From Methanosarcina sp. KYL-1 (GTDB taxonomy: Archaea > Halobacteriota > Methanosarcinia > Methanosarcinales > Methanosarcinaceae), in contig NZ_VOUA01000010.1 of the NCBI RefSeq assembly GCF_024372725.1, positions 1-64,000 on the forward strand: a DNA stretch of 64,000 nucleotides, given 5' to 3'. The notes beneath the pieces were generated by a model. It had not been told where the DNA came from. It saw only the letters and a program-made list of their open reading frames with translations, and did no database searches. This document shows, one piece after another, positions 1 through 8,700 of this stretch. The translations under genes were made by a program, and so were the position numbers. Every line of letters starts with the position of its first letter. The stretch's first letter is position 1.

Positions 1-126
1 GAATTGAATAACGTTTGAATTGAATAACGTTTGAATTGAATAACGTTTGAATTGAATAACGTTTGAATTGAATAACGTTTGAATTGAATAACGTTTGAAT
101 TGAATAACGTTTGAATTGAATAACGT
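1..126. repeat. 16-bp tandem repeat array
   Basis: The unit GAATTGAATAACGTTT is repeated almost perfectly about 7.8 times and runs off the left edge, so the true copy number is unknown. No gene is seen in it. The last copy merges into unique sequence after position 126. Confidence 0.97.
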
Positions 127-298
127 TGAGTCAGGAAATTGGTTTCTTTCCTTTGGGAAGGACTACCAGAATGAGAAAATTGTTTTCTCTTCCCCCACAC
201 CCTTTTTGTAACTTCCTCTCGTTTTGTATCTTCCTGTCGTTTTGTAAGTTCTTCTATATCCTGAACCTTCTTAGACGTAGTAACAGAATACTTCGTTT

Positions 299-380
299 GA
301 TCCCGGAAACCTTTTTTAATCCAGGCGATATAGGAGTTCCCCCCGCCAGCTTGCCTGGCGGCGCCTCCCAAAAAGAAATG
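299..380. repeat. GC-rich dispersed repeat, family 2, copy 1
   Basis: A GC-rich block with the palindrome-like core GCCAGCTTGCCTGGC next to GGCGCCTCC, flanked by CCGGAAACC on one side and a T/A-rich TTTCTTT-type tract on the other. Three more copies of the same block lie at 12307-12390, 44896-45049 and 53643-53730, all in intergenic DNA. This copy is in the opposite orientation to the other three. No protein is encoded. Confidence 0.8.
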
Positions 381-479
381 ATAAAGAGATCTGGAAATGA
401 ATATTTTTCAGGTTGTATTTCTTCTATTTTATTGAATCCTTGACGTTTTTCCGGTCGCTTTATTTTTTTCTTTACTTGG

Positions 480-620
480 TTAATCCAATGAACTTTCCAG
501 TCATCTGGCTGTTCTTTTTGGTTATTTCACCACGTTTTTCAGTCATCCGGCTGTTCTTTTTGGTTATTTCACCACGTTTTTCAGTCATCCGGCTGTTCTT
601 TTTGGTCATTCAAATGCAAT
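480..620. repeat. 42-bp tandem repeat
   Basis: About three copies of a 42-bp unit containing CAGTCATCCGGCTGTTCTTT and a TTATTTCACCACG segment. The open frame through it only encodes an internally repeated hydrophobic peptide and I do not treat it as a gene. The array directly abuts the hairpin element at 622-690, the same arrangement as at the other copies of that element. Confidence 0.85.
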
Positions 621-621
621 T

Positions 622-690
622 TACGGAAAACGCCGGTCGCAAGCGACCGGTGAGGGCGCTGGTACTTGAAAAGCAAATAGAAAAAGGTTT
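622..690. repeat. Hairpin dispersed repeat, family 1, copy 1
   Basis: Sequence GGAAAA, then the perfect stem CGGTCGC/GCGACCG, then TGAGGGCG, GGTACTTGAAAAGCAAAT and an A-rich GGTTTT end. It is one of five related copies (6586-6665, 7165-7210, 30501-30572, 53253-53330). The stem bases differ between copies but stay complementary, so the fold rather than the sequence seems conserved. Confidence 0.85.
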
Positions 691-1083
691 TTGTGGATAA
701 CTTAACGGTATAATTACAGTTGCTTTGTCCGGATTAAGCCCGTTACGTAACGTGAACTGCCCTGTTTGTTGTCCCTGCGGAGGTAAACTACATAAAGTCC
801 AAACTTATAATAAAATTTAAGTACATTTACTCTGTATTGTTTTCATGTTCAAATTAATTCATACTGTTTCGGATCTGCTATTGATCGGCATGGGAATCTG
901 GATTACCAAAATGCTTATGTTCATAATTCCGAGCCCGTGAGTTAGCAGCCGGTTGAACTCCCGTTTGTTCCCATATCTTCAAAGCCATCCGACATCATAT
1001 TCAGGTAACCCGCCCAATGTAATTTTACCTCAGGTAACTTCACCTACGGTTTTCAAGGATAGCTTCCTTTTGCCGACGCCAGT
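691..1083. other. Non-coding stretch
   Basis: No convincing gene. A 22-codon GTG frame near 750-820 encodes a Cys-rich CPVCCPCGG peptide that resembles a zinc-ribbon scrap, but it is too short to call. This stretch is the downstream region of the minus-strand glycosylase gene. Confidence 0.5.
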
Positions 1084-1818
1084 TCAGTCCCGGACAAGAT
1101 CCAGAAGCGGGCATCCCCCATACATCCCTTTCTTCTTATAATGCCTCTTGGCATGCTCAACCAGCAGGGCGTGGTATTCCTGGTATAGGGGCACTTCCAG
1201 GGGCAGGTTTTTCTCAAAGAGGGCTTTGATTTCATCGTACTTTGCTTTCTCGTCAATAAGGCCTAAATTGACGGTTATCCTCCGCGTGTATGCATCAACG
1301 ACAAAGGAAGGCTGCTTGAAGGCATAGAGGAGGATCGAATCGGCGGTTTCGGGACCGACGCCTTTTAAGGAGAGGAGCTCTTCCCGAGTGGGGTTTTTAT
1401 CAGGGTTTTTTTCCACCAGGTCTGAAAACCAGCCTGCAAGGGTTATGAGGCGCCCAGCTTTCTGGTTGTAATAGCCTGCAGGTTTGATAGCTTCTTTTAG
1501 GGTTTCCGGGTCAAGGGTAAGGATTCCTTCCGGGGAGAGGGCATTTAAGCCCTTCAGGTTGAGGAGAGCTGTTTCGACCTGGGGCCAGCTTGTGTTCTGG
1601 GTGAGCAGGGCTCCGCAGATTATCTCGAACTGCTGGTTTCCGGTTTTCGGATAACTATAGTTGCCGGGGTGATATCCCTGGACAGAGCCGGTTTTTGTGG
1701 GGTTTGTCCCGCCGCTGGCATGCAGGTCTGTAAGGGGCCACCAGCCCTGGGGGCCGTATGCTTCCATGAGGCAGCCGTAGATCCTGAGGATTACTTTCTT
1801 CCGGGTGATGTTCTTCAT
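1084..1818 (-). CDS. Endonuclease III-like HhH-GPD DNA glycosylase (MagIII/COG2231-like)
   Basis: A 244-aa protein of the helix-hairpin-helix/GPD base-excision repair superfamily. The HhH motif LKGVGPETAD is followed by FVVDAYTRR, whose Asp is the family's catalytic residue. The position that holds the catalytic Lys in Nth is Glu here, pointing to a monofunctional glycosylase. The C-terminus keeps only one Cys (GGCPLL) of the usual four-Cys Fe-S loop. Loss of the cluster fits COG2231/MagIII-type alkyl-base glycosylases better than true Nth. I chose the ATG at 1818 because the protein then starts right before the conserved N-terminal helix; the longer open frame upstream overlaps the kinase gene. 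It lies 28 bp downstream of the kinase on the same strand. Substrate is inferred only. Confidence 0.85.
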   Translation of the reverse strand: MKNITRKKVILRIYGCLMEAYGPQGWWPLTDLHASGGTNPTKTGSVQGYHPGNYSYPKTGNQQFEIICGALLTQNTSWPQVETALLNLKGLNALSPEGILTLDPETLKEAIKPAGYYNQKAGRLITLAGWFSDLVEKNPDKNPTREELLSLKGVGPETADSILLYAFKQPSFVVDAYTRRITVNLGLIDEKAKYDEIKALFEKNLPLEVPLYQEYHALLVEHAKRHYKKKGMYGGCPLLDLVRD

Positions 1819-1846
1819 TTTCAGGACACCGATGTTAAGATCGGCC

Positions 1847-4800
1847 TTAAGGTAAAAATATGCTGCTCTTGCAAACCGTTTGTCCTTTGTTTGTCTTTTC
1901 ATCTTCCACAGGGATGGTGAACTTAAAGGTGCTCCCTTTTCCAGCTTCGGATTCCACCCAGATATCTCCGCCATGCATCTCCACAAAACGTTTGACAAGA
2001 GCAAGGCCAAGGCCGGCCCCCGCTTGCTCCCTCGATTCAAACTTTTCGAGCTGCACGAAGGGCTGGAAGATCCTTTGCTGTTCTGCTTGCGGAATTCCCT
2101 TTCCCTGGTCTGCAACACTGATCTGGAATTTGTCCTCTGTCATTTGAACAGAGATAATAATCATGCTTCCTTCAGGTGTGAACTTTAAGGCGTTGCCTAC
2201 AAGGTTGTACAATATCTGGTTAAACCTGGTCTTATCAGCTACCACTTTAGTTTTTCCCGGGCCAATTTGGGTCATAATCCTGATATTTTTCTGAGATGAA
2301 CGGGGCATAAGCATCGTCCTTACTTCATTTACTGCATCTGACAGGGAAAATTCCTCAAGGTGAAGTTCCGTCACTCCTGCTTCAACCTTCGAGAGATCGA
2401 GGATGTCATTTATTAATTTTAAGAGGTGCTTTCCGCTCTTCAGGATATTGTTGGAATACCTCAACTGCTTTTCATTCAAGCGGCCGAAGTTCTGGCTGAG
2501 CAGGATATCCGAAAAGCCTATTACAGCGTTTAACGGAGTCCTCAGTTCGTGGCTCATGGTGGCCAAAAATTCACTCTTGGCACGGTTGGCAGCATCAGCA
2601 TTTAGCTTAGCTTCAATCAAAGCTGCTTCTGCTTTTCTCTGTTGAGTTACATCTAAAAAGGACCCCATCATCCCGATTTTGCGGCCTTTTTCATCATATA
2701 GCAGGTTTGCCGATATGTGGACATCAAATAAAGTGTTATCTTTTCTCTTTCCAACCAGGTCTCCCTCCCATTTCCCTTCGGAATGCAACCTCCAGAAAGC
2801 TACTGAAGCTTTCCTCTGATTTTCCCACAGGCACTTACTGCTGTTCCTTAGTAGCTCTTTCGCGTCCTCATATCCCCACAATTTCAGGAAAGAAGGGTTC
2901 ACATAAGTCAACCGCCCTTTTAAGTTAGTAAAAGCCATAGCGTTAATTGAGGATTCTACAGCAGTATTCGTGACTTTTAGGTTTTTTTCCATCTGTTTGC
3001 GCTTGGTTATATCCAGCATCACCCCAATAATCCCTATAACTTCACCTGACGCGTTTCCGTATGTGGTCTTACTGAAAAGAAAGTCCCGTACCTTCCTGTC
3101 CGCACACAGGGCCTTACCCTCATACAACTGTGCTCCTCCTGTCTCAAGGAGCTCAAGGTCCTTTTTCCCGTAAAGAGAAGCCATTTTTTTAGGGATTAAT
3201 TCCGAAAGTTCATGGACGGTACGGCCAATAATGAGTTCTTCCGGTAGGCCCAGGATTTCTCTGCCAAAGCGCTCATTACAGCCCTGGTACCTTCCTTTTA
3301 CATCCTTGTAAAAAACGGGGGCCGGGACAGCATTGAGCAGGTTTTTCAAAAACTGGACCTGGTTTAAGAGGTCCTCTTCGGCTTTTTTGCGCTCGGTTAT
3401 GTCCAGCATCACTCCAGTTATCCCCACGACCTTCCCAGATGCGTCCCCGTATGCTGCCTTACTGAAGAGAAAATCTCGTGGCTCTCCAGTTCCACATACA
3501 ACCTTGCTTTCATATAACTGCAATCCTCCATTTCTGAGTAGTTCGAGGTCTTTTTTTCGGTGAAGACAAACCGTTTTCTTTGTGAACGATTTGGGAAGTT
3601 CTCCTACGGTACGGCCTATGAGCTGCTCTTTCGGAAGAGCTGCAATCTTGCTGGCAAAGAGCTCATTGCAGCCCTGGTACCTTCCTTCCATGTCTTTGTA
3701 AAAAACAGGAGCAGGGATAGTATTAAGCAGGGTTTCCAAAAACCGTATCTGGTTATGAAGGGCTTCTTCAGCTTGCTTGCGCTCACTCATGTCTTGGGCG
3801 ATCGTAAGTACGGCTTTCTTTTCCCCGTAATCAATAAGCTGCACTTTCAACTCAGTCGGAATGGGCATCCCGTCTTTGCGAGTAACGGTAAGCTCAAAGG
3901 TTGCATGTTTCCTCTCCAGCAGTTCAGCGAAGTCTGGGGTTAAATGGGTGGCGAATTCGGGAGCAACGATCTCATAAGGCTTCATTTTCAGCAGTTCGTC
4001 TCTGGAATAACCCATAACCTCGCACATCATCTTATTTACTTCCAGAAAACAGCCGTCGGGTTCATTGATGGTGATACATTCGCTGGCATTTTCGAATATC
4101 GTTTTTAGCCTTTCCCGGGATTCTTTCAGGGCAAGTACTGATTTTTTTTGCGCGTCTATATCTTCAATAAGGGAAACAAAAAATAGGGGCCTGTTCTCAT
4201 AGTCTCTGGAGAGAAAGGTTGAGACCCTTGTCCAGATAGGTACCCCGTCTTTTTTTATGTAGCGTTTTTCGGTCTGATAGACCCCTGCAGATTCTTTAAG
4301 GATTTCATTAAAGAGATTGGAGTTCGGGCCAAGATCATCAGGGTGGGTGAGGGATTGGAAATCCAGCTGCAGAAGCTCGGCTTCGGAATATCCCAGAATC
4401 CCACATAGTGTGGAATTTACCTTGAGCCATTTGCCGTCCGTTCCTACGAGGGCCATGCCTATCGGGAACTGCACGAATACCGGGCAATTGCATATTTCTT
4501 CTATTGTTGGGCTTCTGCTTTTACTTTCTTTCTGGTCCTGTTCTCTTTCAAAAACTTCTCTCACAAAAACGCAATATTTCAGCTCTTCTCCAAGCTTTAT
4601 CTTTTTGGAGCTAAATGTCACCTTTTTTCTTGAGTTTCCAGTTGTGACAGTGTTTGCCTCTAAATATTCAGCAAAGTCCCGTTTTACCCAATCAAAAAGT
4701 TTAACCGCAGTTCCGTCCCCATCCAAAACCGGTAGTTCATTGAACTGTTCTCCTAACAGATCTTTATTTTCCCATTGGGTAGCATCGTAAAAAAGGTCAT

Positions 4801-4903
4801 TAACAGCCTCAATTCTTCCTCTGCTGTCAACTATGCAGAGTCCCTCAAGAAAACTGTTAAGAAACTGAATAGTAAACTAAGAACTGTCTTGAACGTCCAT
4901 CAT
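1847..4903 (-). CDS. Multi-PAS sensor histidine kinase with in-frame UAG codon
   Basis: A soluble histidine kinase of about 1018 codons, read from an ATG at 4903 (second ATG at 4900) with AAGGGATAAG just upstream. Codon 9 is TAG (4877-4879). The same frame then continues straight into a recognisable PAS fold (FLEGLCIVDSRGRIEAVND). The only start after the TAG is a TTG at 4726, which would remove half of that domain. Several PAS/PAC domains follow; two adjacent ones (NTIPAPVFYKD and NAVPAPVFYKD) are near copies. Next come a HisKA domain (SHELRTPLN, His about 785) and HATPase (N box QILYNLVGNALKF, DQGKGIP, GLGLALV). There is no transmembrane or receiver domain, so the partner regulator is elsewhere. 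It is paralogous to the kinase at 50713-53007. The TAG may be read as pyrrolysine or suppressed, or the gene may start downstream. Confidence 0.88.
4877..4879 (-). other. In-frame TAG inside the PAS kinase (candidate pyrrolysine codon)
   Basis: The TAG separates MMDVQDSS from FTIQFLNSFLEGL. Both sides are in one frame and a Shine-Dalgarno-like sequence precedes the ATG, so the TAG interrupts what is otherwise an intact 5' end. Confidence 0.6.
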
Positions 4904-5197
4904 CTTATCCCTTATCTTATCCCTTTATAGAAGTAATCTAGCATGAAATGTTTTATGAAGTGCTTATAAAGTTTTTATGAACTGTTTTATATATAATTCT
5001 CGTCCATATAATCTCACCTATATATATTAGTATCCCGTTGATTGTAACTCCGGTTCGCGTTCTGATTGACGAATCTGCATGAAACTATTCTCTTACTTGC
5101 TCTTCTTATCAGGGATTTTTTGAAATAAGATATTTTATTATAGTGAAAGGCAGAATTGTTTTGAAATATGTTATTTTCTGGATCAGGAGGATAAGAG

Positions 5198-5269
5198 TTG
5201 ATTACATTTCCATATACCGTATTCGCCTTCGTTGCTTCATTGAACGGGATGGTGGTAGCCTGGCAGTGA
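5198..5269 (+). CDS. 23-codon leader ORF coupled to the nitroreductase gene
   Basis: A TTG start is placed 7 nt after a strong AGGAGG (5185-5190). It gives a 23-residue hydrophobic peptide (ITFPYTVFAF...) ending in TGA at 5267-5269. That stop overlaps the GTG start of the next gene as GTGA, the usual layout of translational coupling. It may be a leader peptide, or the original start of the next gene displaced by a frameshift. No homology is recognised. Confidence 0.45.
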   Translation: MITFPYTVFAFVASLNGMVVAWQ

Positions 5270-6477
5270 TAACCTGGCAGAAAGCCGGAATTGTACTGAT
5301 CGGGTTGCTTGTTGCAGGAGCATTTGCAGTGCTTATAGCAGACGGGGCGTTTCTTCCGAAAAATTATCTTGAGCCCTGGAATAAAGACTATCATGAGCAG
5401 TTTGAGGACCCGAGGGTTCAGGTGTTTGCCCACGGGGTGCTTGCTCCGAATTCCCACAACCTCCAGTCCTGGAAAGTAGTCCTGGAAGATGAAGACAGTT
5501 TACTCCTGTATGTGAATACGGACAGGCTGAGCCCGAAAGCAGATCCTCCGGGCAGGCAGGTGACCATCAGCCAGGGGACTTTCCTTGAGTACGTAAGGAT
5601 CGCTGCTGAAGAGCTCGGGTATGAAGCCGATATCGGACTTTTCCCTGACGGGGAATACGGGCCTGAGGGCAGTGCGGAAAACCTTGGGAGCAAGCCGGTT
5701 GCCAGGGTAAGCCTGAAGGAAAAGCCCGGGGAAAACGAAACGAATGAAAGCGGAAACGGAGAGCTCGGTCTCGAAACCTCTCTTCTCTATGATGCGATGT
5801 TTATCCCTGACACTTACAGGGTCCCTTACAGGGAAACAAAGCTGCTGCAGGAAGACGTTGAGAAACTCGAAGCCCTGAGCACGGAAAACGTCACCATAGT
5901 CATTTTCCAGGAAGCTGAGGACGTTGAAAAGCTCGGGGACATCGCCCTTCGGGCGGCAGAGGTGGAAGCTGGGAATTCCGGTGTCCAGAAAGAAGGCTCT
6001 GAGCTGTTCCGCCCTAACGAATGGGAAAAGAACGAGTTTCGCTACGGCTTCACCCTGGAAGGGCAGGGGCTTTCGCCCCTCAAAGTCCATGTACTCCAGG
6101 GACTCCTATCCCTTTTCCCCTCCATGAACAGCCCTGAAGCCTCAAAGGATTCCTTCCTCAGCCAGACTGAATCTGCCGTAGAAAACACTCCCGCATATGC
6201 CCTGATAATAACTGAAGGCAACAGCCGAACGGTCCAGGTTGAAACAGGCATTCTCTACAGCCGCTTCCTGCTCACGGCCGCAGACATGGGATATGCCATG
6301 CAGCCCCTGAGCCAGGCCACTGAAGAGTACCCTGAAATGGCTGGACTATATAAGGAGTTTCATGAAGAATATGCCAGGGAAGGGGAAACAATCCAGATGC
6401 TCATAAGAGTCGGGGTCCCGGAAAAAGAAGTTCCTCCGACGATGAGGCTTGATGTGATGGATATAATAGAAGAGTAA
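5266..6477 (+). CDS. Membrane-anchored Acg-like nitroreductase-family protein
   Basis: About 403 aa from the GTG at 5266. An N-terminal transmembrane helix (GIVLIGLLVAGAFAVLIA) is followed by a long nitroreductase-like fold. The motif HGVLAPNSHNLQSWKV, with APNSHN preceding the flavin-binding region, and the late segment LTAADMGYAMQPLSQ are typical of the Acg/DUF-type FMN oxidoreductases that form dimers from one double-length chain. The substrate is unknown. A GTG at 5143 would add 41 residues, but the GTGA overlap with the 23-codon ORF favours 5266. The gene is monocistronic apart from that leader. The membrane anchor places the flavin domain probably outside the membrane, which is inference. 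Confidence 0.8.
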   Translation: MITWQKAGIVLIGLLVAGAFAVLIADGAFLPKNYLEPWNKDYHEQFEDPRVQVFAHGVLAPNSHNLQSWKVVLEDEDSLLLYVNTDRLSPKADPPGRQVTISQGTFLEYVRIAAEELGYEADIGLFPDGEYGPEGSAENLGSKPVARVSLKEKPGENETNESGNGELGLETSLLYDAMFIPDTYRVPYRETKLLQEDVEKLEALSTENVTIVIFQEAEDVEKLGDIALRAAEVEAGNSGVQKEGSELFRPNEWEKNEFRYGFTLEGQGLSPLKVHVLQGLLSLFPSMNSPEASKDSFLSQTESAVENTPAYALIITEGNSRTVQVETGILYSRFLLTAADMGYAMQPLSQATEEYPEMAGLYKEFHEEYAREGETIQMLIRVGVPEKEVPPTMRLDVMDIIEE

Positions 6478-6585
6478 ATCCCGAAGAATTAATCCTGCTC
6501 CGCAGGTTTCCTCTTTTTCATTTTCTATTTTTTTACTCCCTTTAATCCGGAAAGGACAACTGTAATTCCCCTTTCATCTAACCCT

Positions 6586-6665
6586 AAAAACCTTTTTCCA
6601 ATCTGCTTTTCAGGTACCTGCGCTCTCACCGGTCGTCGAAGACGACCGGCTTTTTCCATAAAGTA
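6586..6665. repeat. Hairpin dispersed repeat, family 1, copy 2
   Basis: Inverted relative to copy 1: AACCTTTTTCCAATCTGCTT, then CAGGTACC, GCTCTCA, and the stem CCGGTCGTC/GACGACCGG around GAA, then TTTTTCCATAAAGTA. A tandem array (from about 6700) follows on the hairpin side, as at every other copy. Confidence 0.85.
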
Positions 6666-6699
6666 TATTCAAATGACGAAAAAAATGGAGTTGAAGTTA

Positions 6700-6960
6700 C
6701 TGAAAAATACCACTGGACAGCTAAAATGTCATTCTGGTAACTGATATAATACATGACTTAAAAGATCATTCTGATAACTGATATAATACAGTTACATGAC
6801 TTAAAAGGTCATTCTGATAACTGATATAATACAGTTACATAACTTAAAAGGTCATTCTGATAACTGAATGGATACAGCAGGATGATCAAAAAAGTCATTC
6901 AGATGGAAGTAAAGATACAGCAGGATGATTAAAAGTTTCATCTTGAAAAACAGTATAATA
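6700..6960. repeat. Degenerate GTCATTCTGATAACTGA repeat array
   Basis: Four clear copies of GTCATTCTGATAACTGA, separated by ATATAATACAGTTACAT and ACTTAAAAG, then looser copies up to about 6960. It lies between two family-1 hairpins (6586-6665 and 7165-7210) that face each other. No gene is seen from 6478 to 7325. Confidence 0.8.
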
Positions 6961-7164
6961 CGCCATGACAGCGATACGCTCTGACAGCGAAAAATTTTTG
7001 TGAATTTCCGTATCGGATTTTAATGCCTTGATTTTCCCTGGCAGGATGCCAAAAGCATAATGTTGAGAGCAGGACGTAGAAAGCAGGATGGAAAAGCAGA
7101 GTGAAGGGCTTTTTTACCAGTTCTTTGCATCAGTTTTTTTTGCAAGCAATTTATCTCAGTGAAT

Positions 7165-7210
7165 TCGGAAAAGGCCGCCCGCTGAGGCGGGCGGTGAGAG
7201 CCCCGGGAAC
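7165..7210. repeat. Hairpin dispersed repeat, family 1, copy 3 (short)
   Basis: GGAAAAGG, then the stem CCGCCCGC/GGCGGGCGG, then TGAGAGCCCCGG. This is the same order of boxes as copy 1, but the stem sequence is quite different and still fully paired. The distal GAAAAGCAAAT part is missing. Confidence 0.75.
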
Positions 7211-7325
7211 AATATAAAGACAACAACAGGCTTTAGCCCGGGTCAAAAACGACAACAACCCTATGACCTTTTCCACAATACAACAGGATTTCTACGGAGC
7301 TACTCGACCTTTTTACTCGACCTTT

Positions 7326-8615
7326 TTACTCGTACCTCAAAGCGTCCACAGGCTTCAGTTCCGACGCATTCTTTGCTGGCACAAGGCCCGCGATCAGCCC
7401 CACGATTATGGACACGAGGGTTGCTACAAGGGTCCCTTTTATGCTGAGGGTGAACTCAAAGGGGGTTTGCATTTTCATCGAGACCAGGAACAGGATTAAC
7501 TGCACGGCTGCAGTTCCCAGGAGAATGCCTATGATTCCCCCTACAAGTCCGATCATGGCAGCATTGCAGAGGAAAATCAGGAGGATGTCCCTGTTTTTCG
7601 CACCGATGGCTTTCATGATCCCTATCTCTTTTGTCTTTTCCAGGACTGAAGTGAACATGGTGTTTGCAATGCCTGTTGAACCCACAAGGAGAGAAATCCC
7701 TGCAATGAAGGCCAGGAAGGCTGTGAGCCCGTCGATCAGTTTCCCGGTGCTTTCTATTGCCTCTTTTGGGGAGCTCACGTAGAAGTCCTGGGTCTTTTCG
7801 TCCACCCTCCTGGAAAGCCTCAGCCTGCGCTCGATTTCTTCAAGGGCGGCTTCGTGGTCGGCCCAACTGTGCAATTTTACCTCGATGGAGTCGTAGACAT
7901 CCTTCTCCATTTCGAACAGGCTTTCCTCCCCCTGCTTAAAAGAGTAGACCTCTTCGTAAGGCATATATACGCTGCTTCCGAATAAGCCGCCCAGGCCCCC
8001 TAGCAGGCCGTCGTCTTTTGCCAGGATCCCGACTACACGGTAGGATTTTCCGTTCAAGAGGACCATCTGGTTAAGCCGGATTTTCCGTTCGAAGGCCTCA
8101 TTTGCAAGTTCGTCGGAAATAACCACAACAGCCCTGTCCCCGGGCTCAAGCATCCTTCCTTCGCCAATTTTCTTCTTCGTGATATCAGGCCAGACCCTCG
8201 GGTCCACACCCTTAACCCAGATCGAGGTCTGCTCTCCTCCATATTTCATATCAACCCCGGTTTCGACATTTACATTGACGTATTCAACTGCGGGGATGCG
8301 CTGGATGGCCAGCACGTCTGTCTTCGTAAGCTCCGGGTTTTGTATCTCTACAGGTTCTTCCGATACGACAGGTTCACCTGACTCATCGAAATCCATCTCT
8401 ACAGAATCAAAAGGATAGGAAGCAACGATCGTAATCGTATCGCCTCCCAGGCTCTCCAGGGTTTCAGTAACCTGTTCCTGGAAATACTCCCCTGTCGTGA
8501 CAATGGCCATTACCGAGGCAATGCCTATTATCACTCCTATGATGGTCAGCCAGCTCCGCAGCTTATTGGCTTTCACCATGTTCAGGGCTATTTTCAAAAT
8601 CTTTGCAGGTTTCAT
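7326..8615 (-). CDS. MacB/LolCE-type ABC transporter permease
   Basis: A 429-aa permease of the FtsX/MacB type. Residues 1-45 hold the first transmembrane helix (SWLTIIGVIIGIASVMAIV). A large extracytoplasmic MacB_PCD domain spans about 50-290, and three further helices (AFLAFIAGISLLVGSTGIANTMF, ILLIFLCNAAMIGLVGGIIGILLG, VATLVSIIVGLIAGLVPA) close the protein. The loop EKTKEIGIMKAIGA is the family signature. It is the last gene of a three-gene minus-strand operon: ATPase (10165-10878), COG1361 surface protein (8701-10158), permease. Systems of this kind export or extract substrates using energy from the cytoplasmic ATPase; the substrate is not known. The 85-bp gap to the preceding gene contains no obvious terminator. 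Confidence 0.9.
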   Translation of the reverse strand: MKPAKILKIALNMVKANKLRSWLTIIGVIIGIASVMAIVTTGEYFQEQVTETLESLGGDTITIVASYPFDSVEMDFDESGEPVVSEEPVEIQNPELTKTDVLAIQRIPAVEYVNVNVETGVDMKYGGEQTSIWVKGVDPRVWPDITKKKIGEGRMLEPGDRAVVVISDELANEAFERKIRLNQMVLLNGKSYRVVGILAKDDGLLGGLGGLFGSSVYMPYEEVYSFKQGEESLFEMEKDVYDSIEVKLHSWADHEAALEEIERRLRLSRRVDEKTQDFYVSSPKEAIESTGKLIDGLTAFLAFIAGISLLVGSTGIANTMFTSVLEKTKEIGIMKAIGAKNRDILLIFLCNAAMIGLVGGIIGILLGTAAVQLILFLVSMKMQTPFEFTLSIKGTLVATLVSIIVGLIAGLVPAKNASELKPVDALRYE

Positions 8616-8700
8616 GGCACCACAGGTTTCGGTCTTTTCCGGTTTGCGCAGGCTCTGTGTTTCTCAGGTTCGCACGGTTTTTAGTCAGGCTCATCCGAGT

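Noticed and set aside
1-126. CRISPR array suspected from the 16-bp repeats
   Set aside because: The units are contiguous with no unique spacers and no cas genes nearby; it is a simple tandem repeat.
126-700. Two overlapping plus-strand frames of 105 and 95 codons
   Set aside because: They run through tandem repeats and dispersed elements, lack ribosome binding sites and encode low-complexity hydrophobic sequence.
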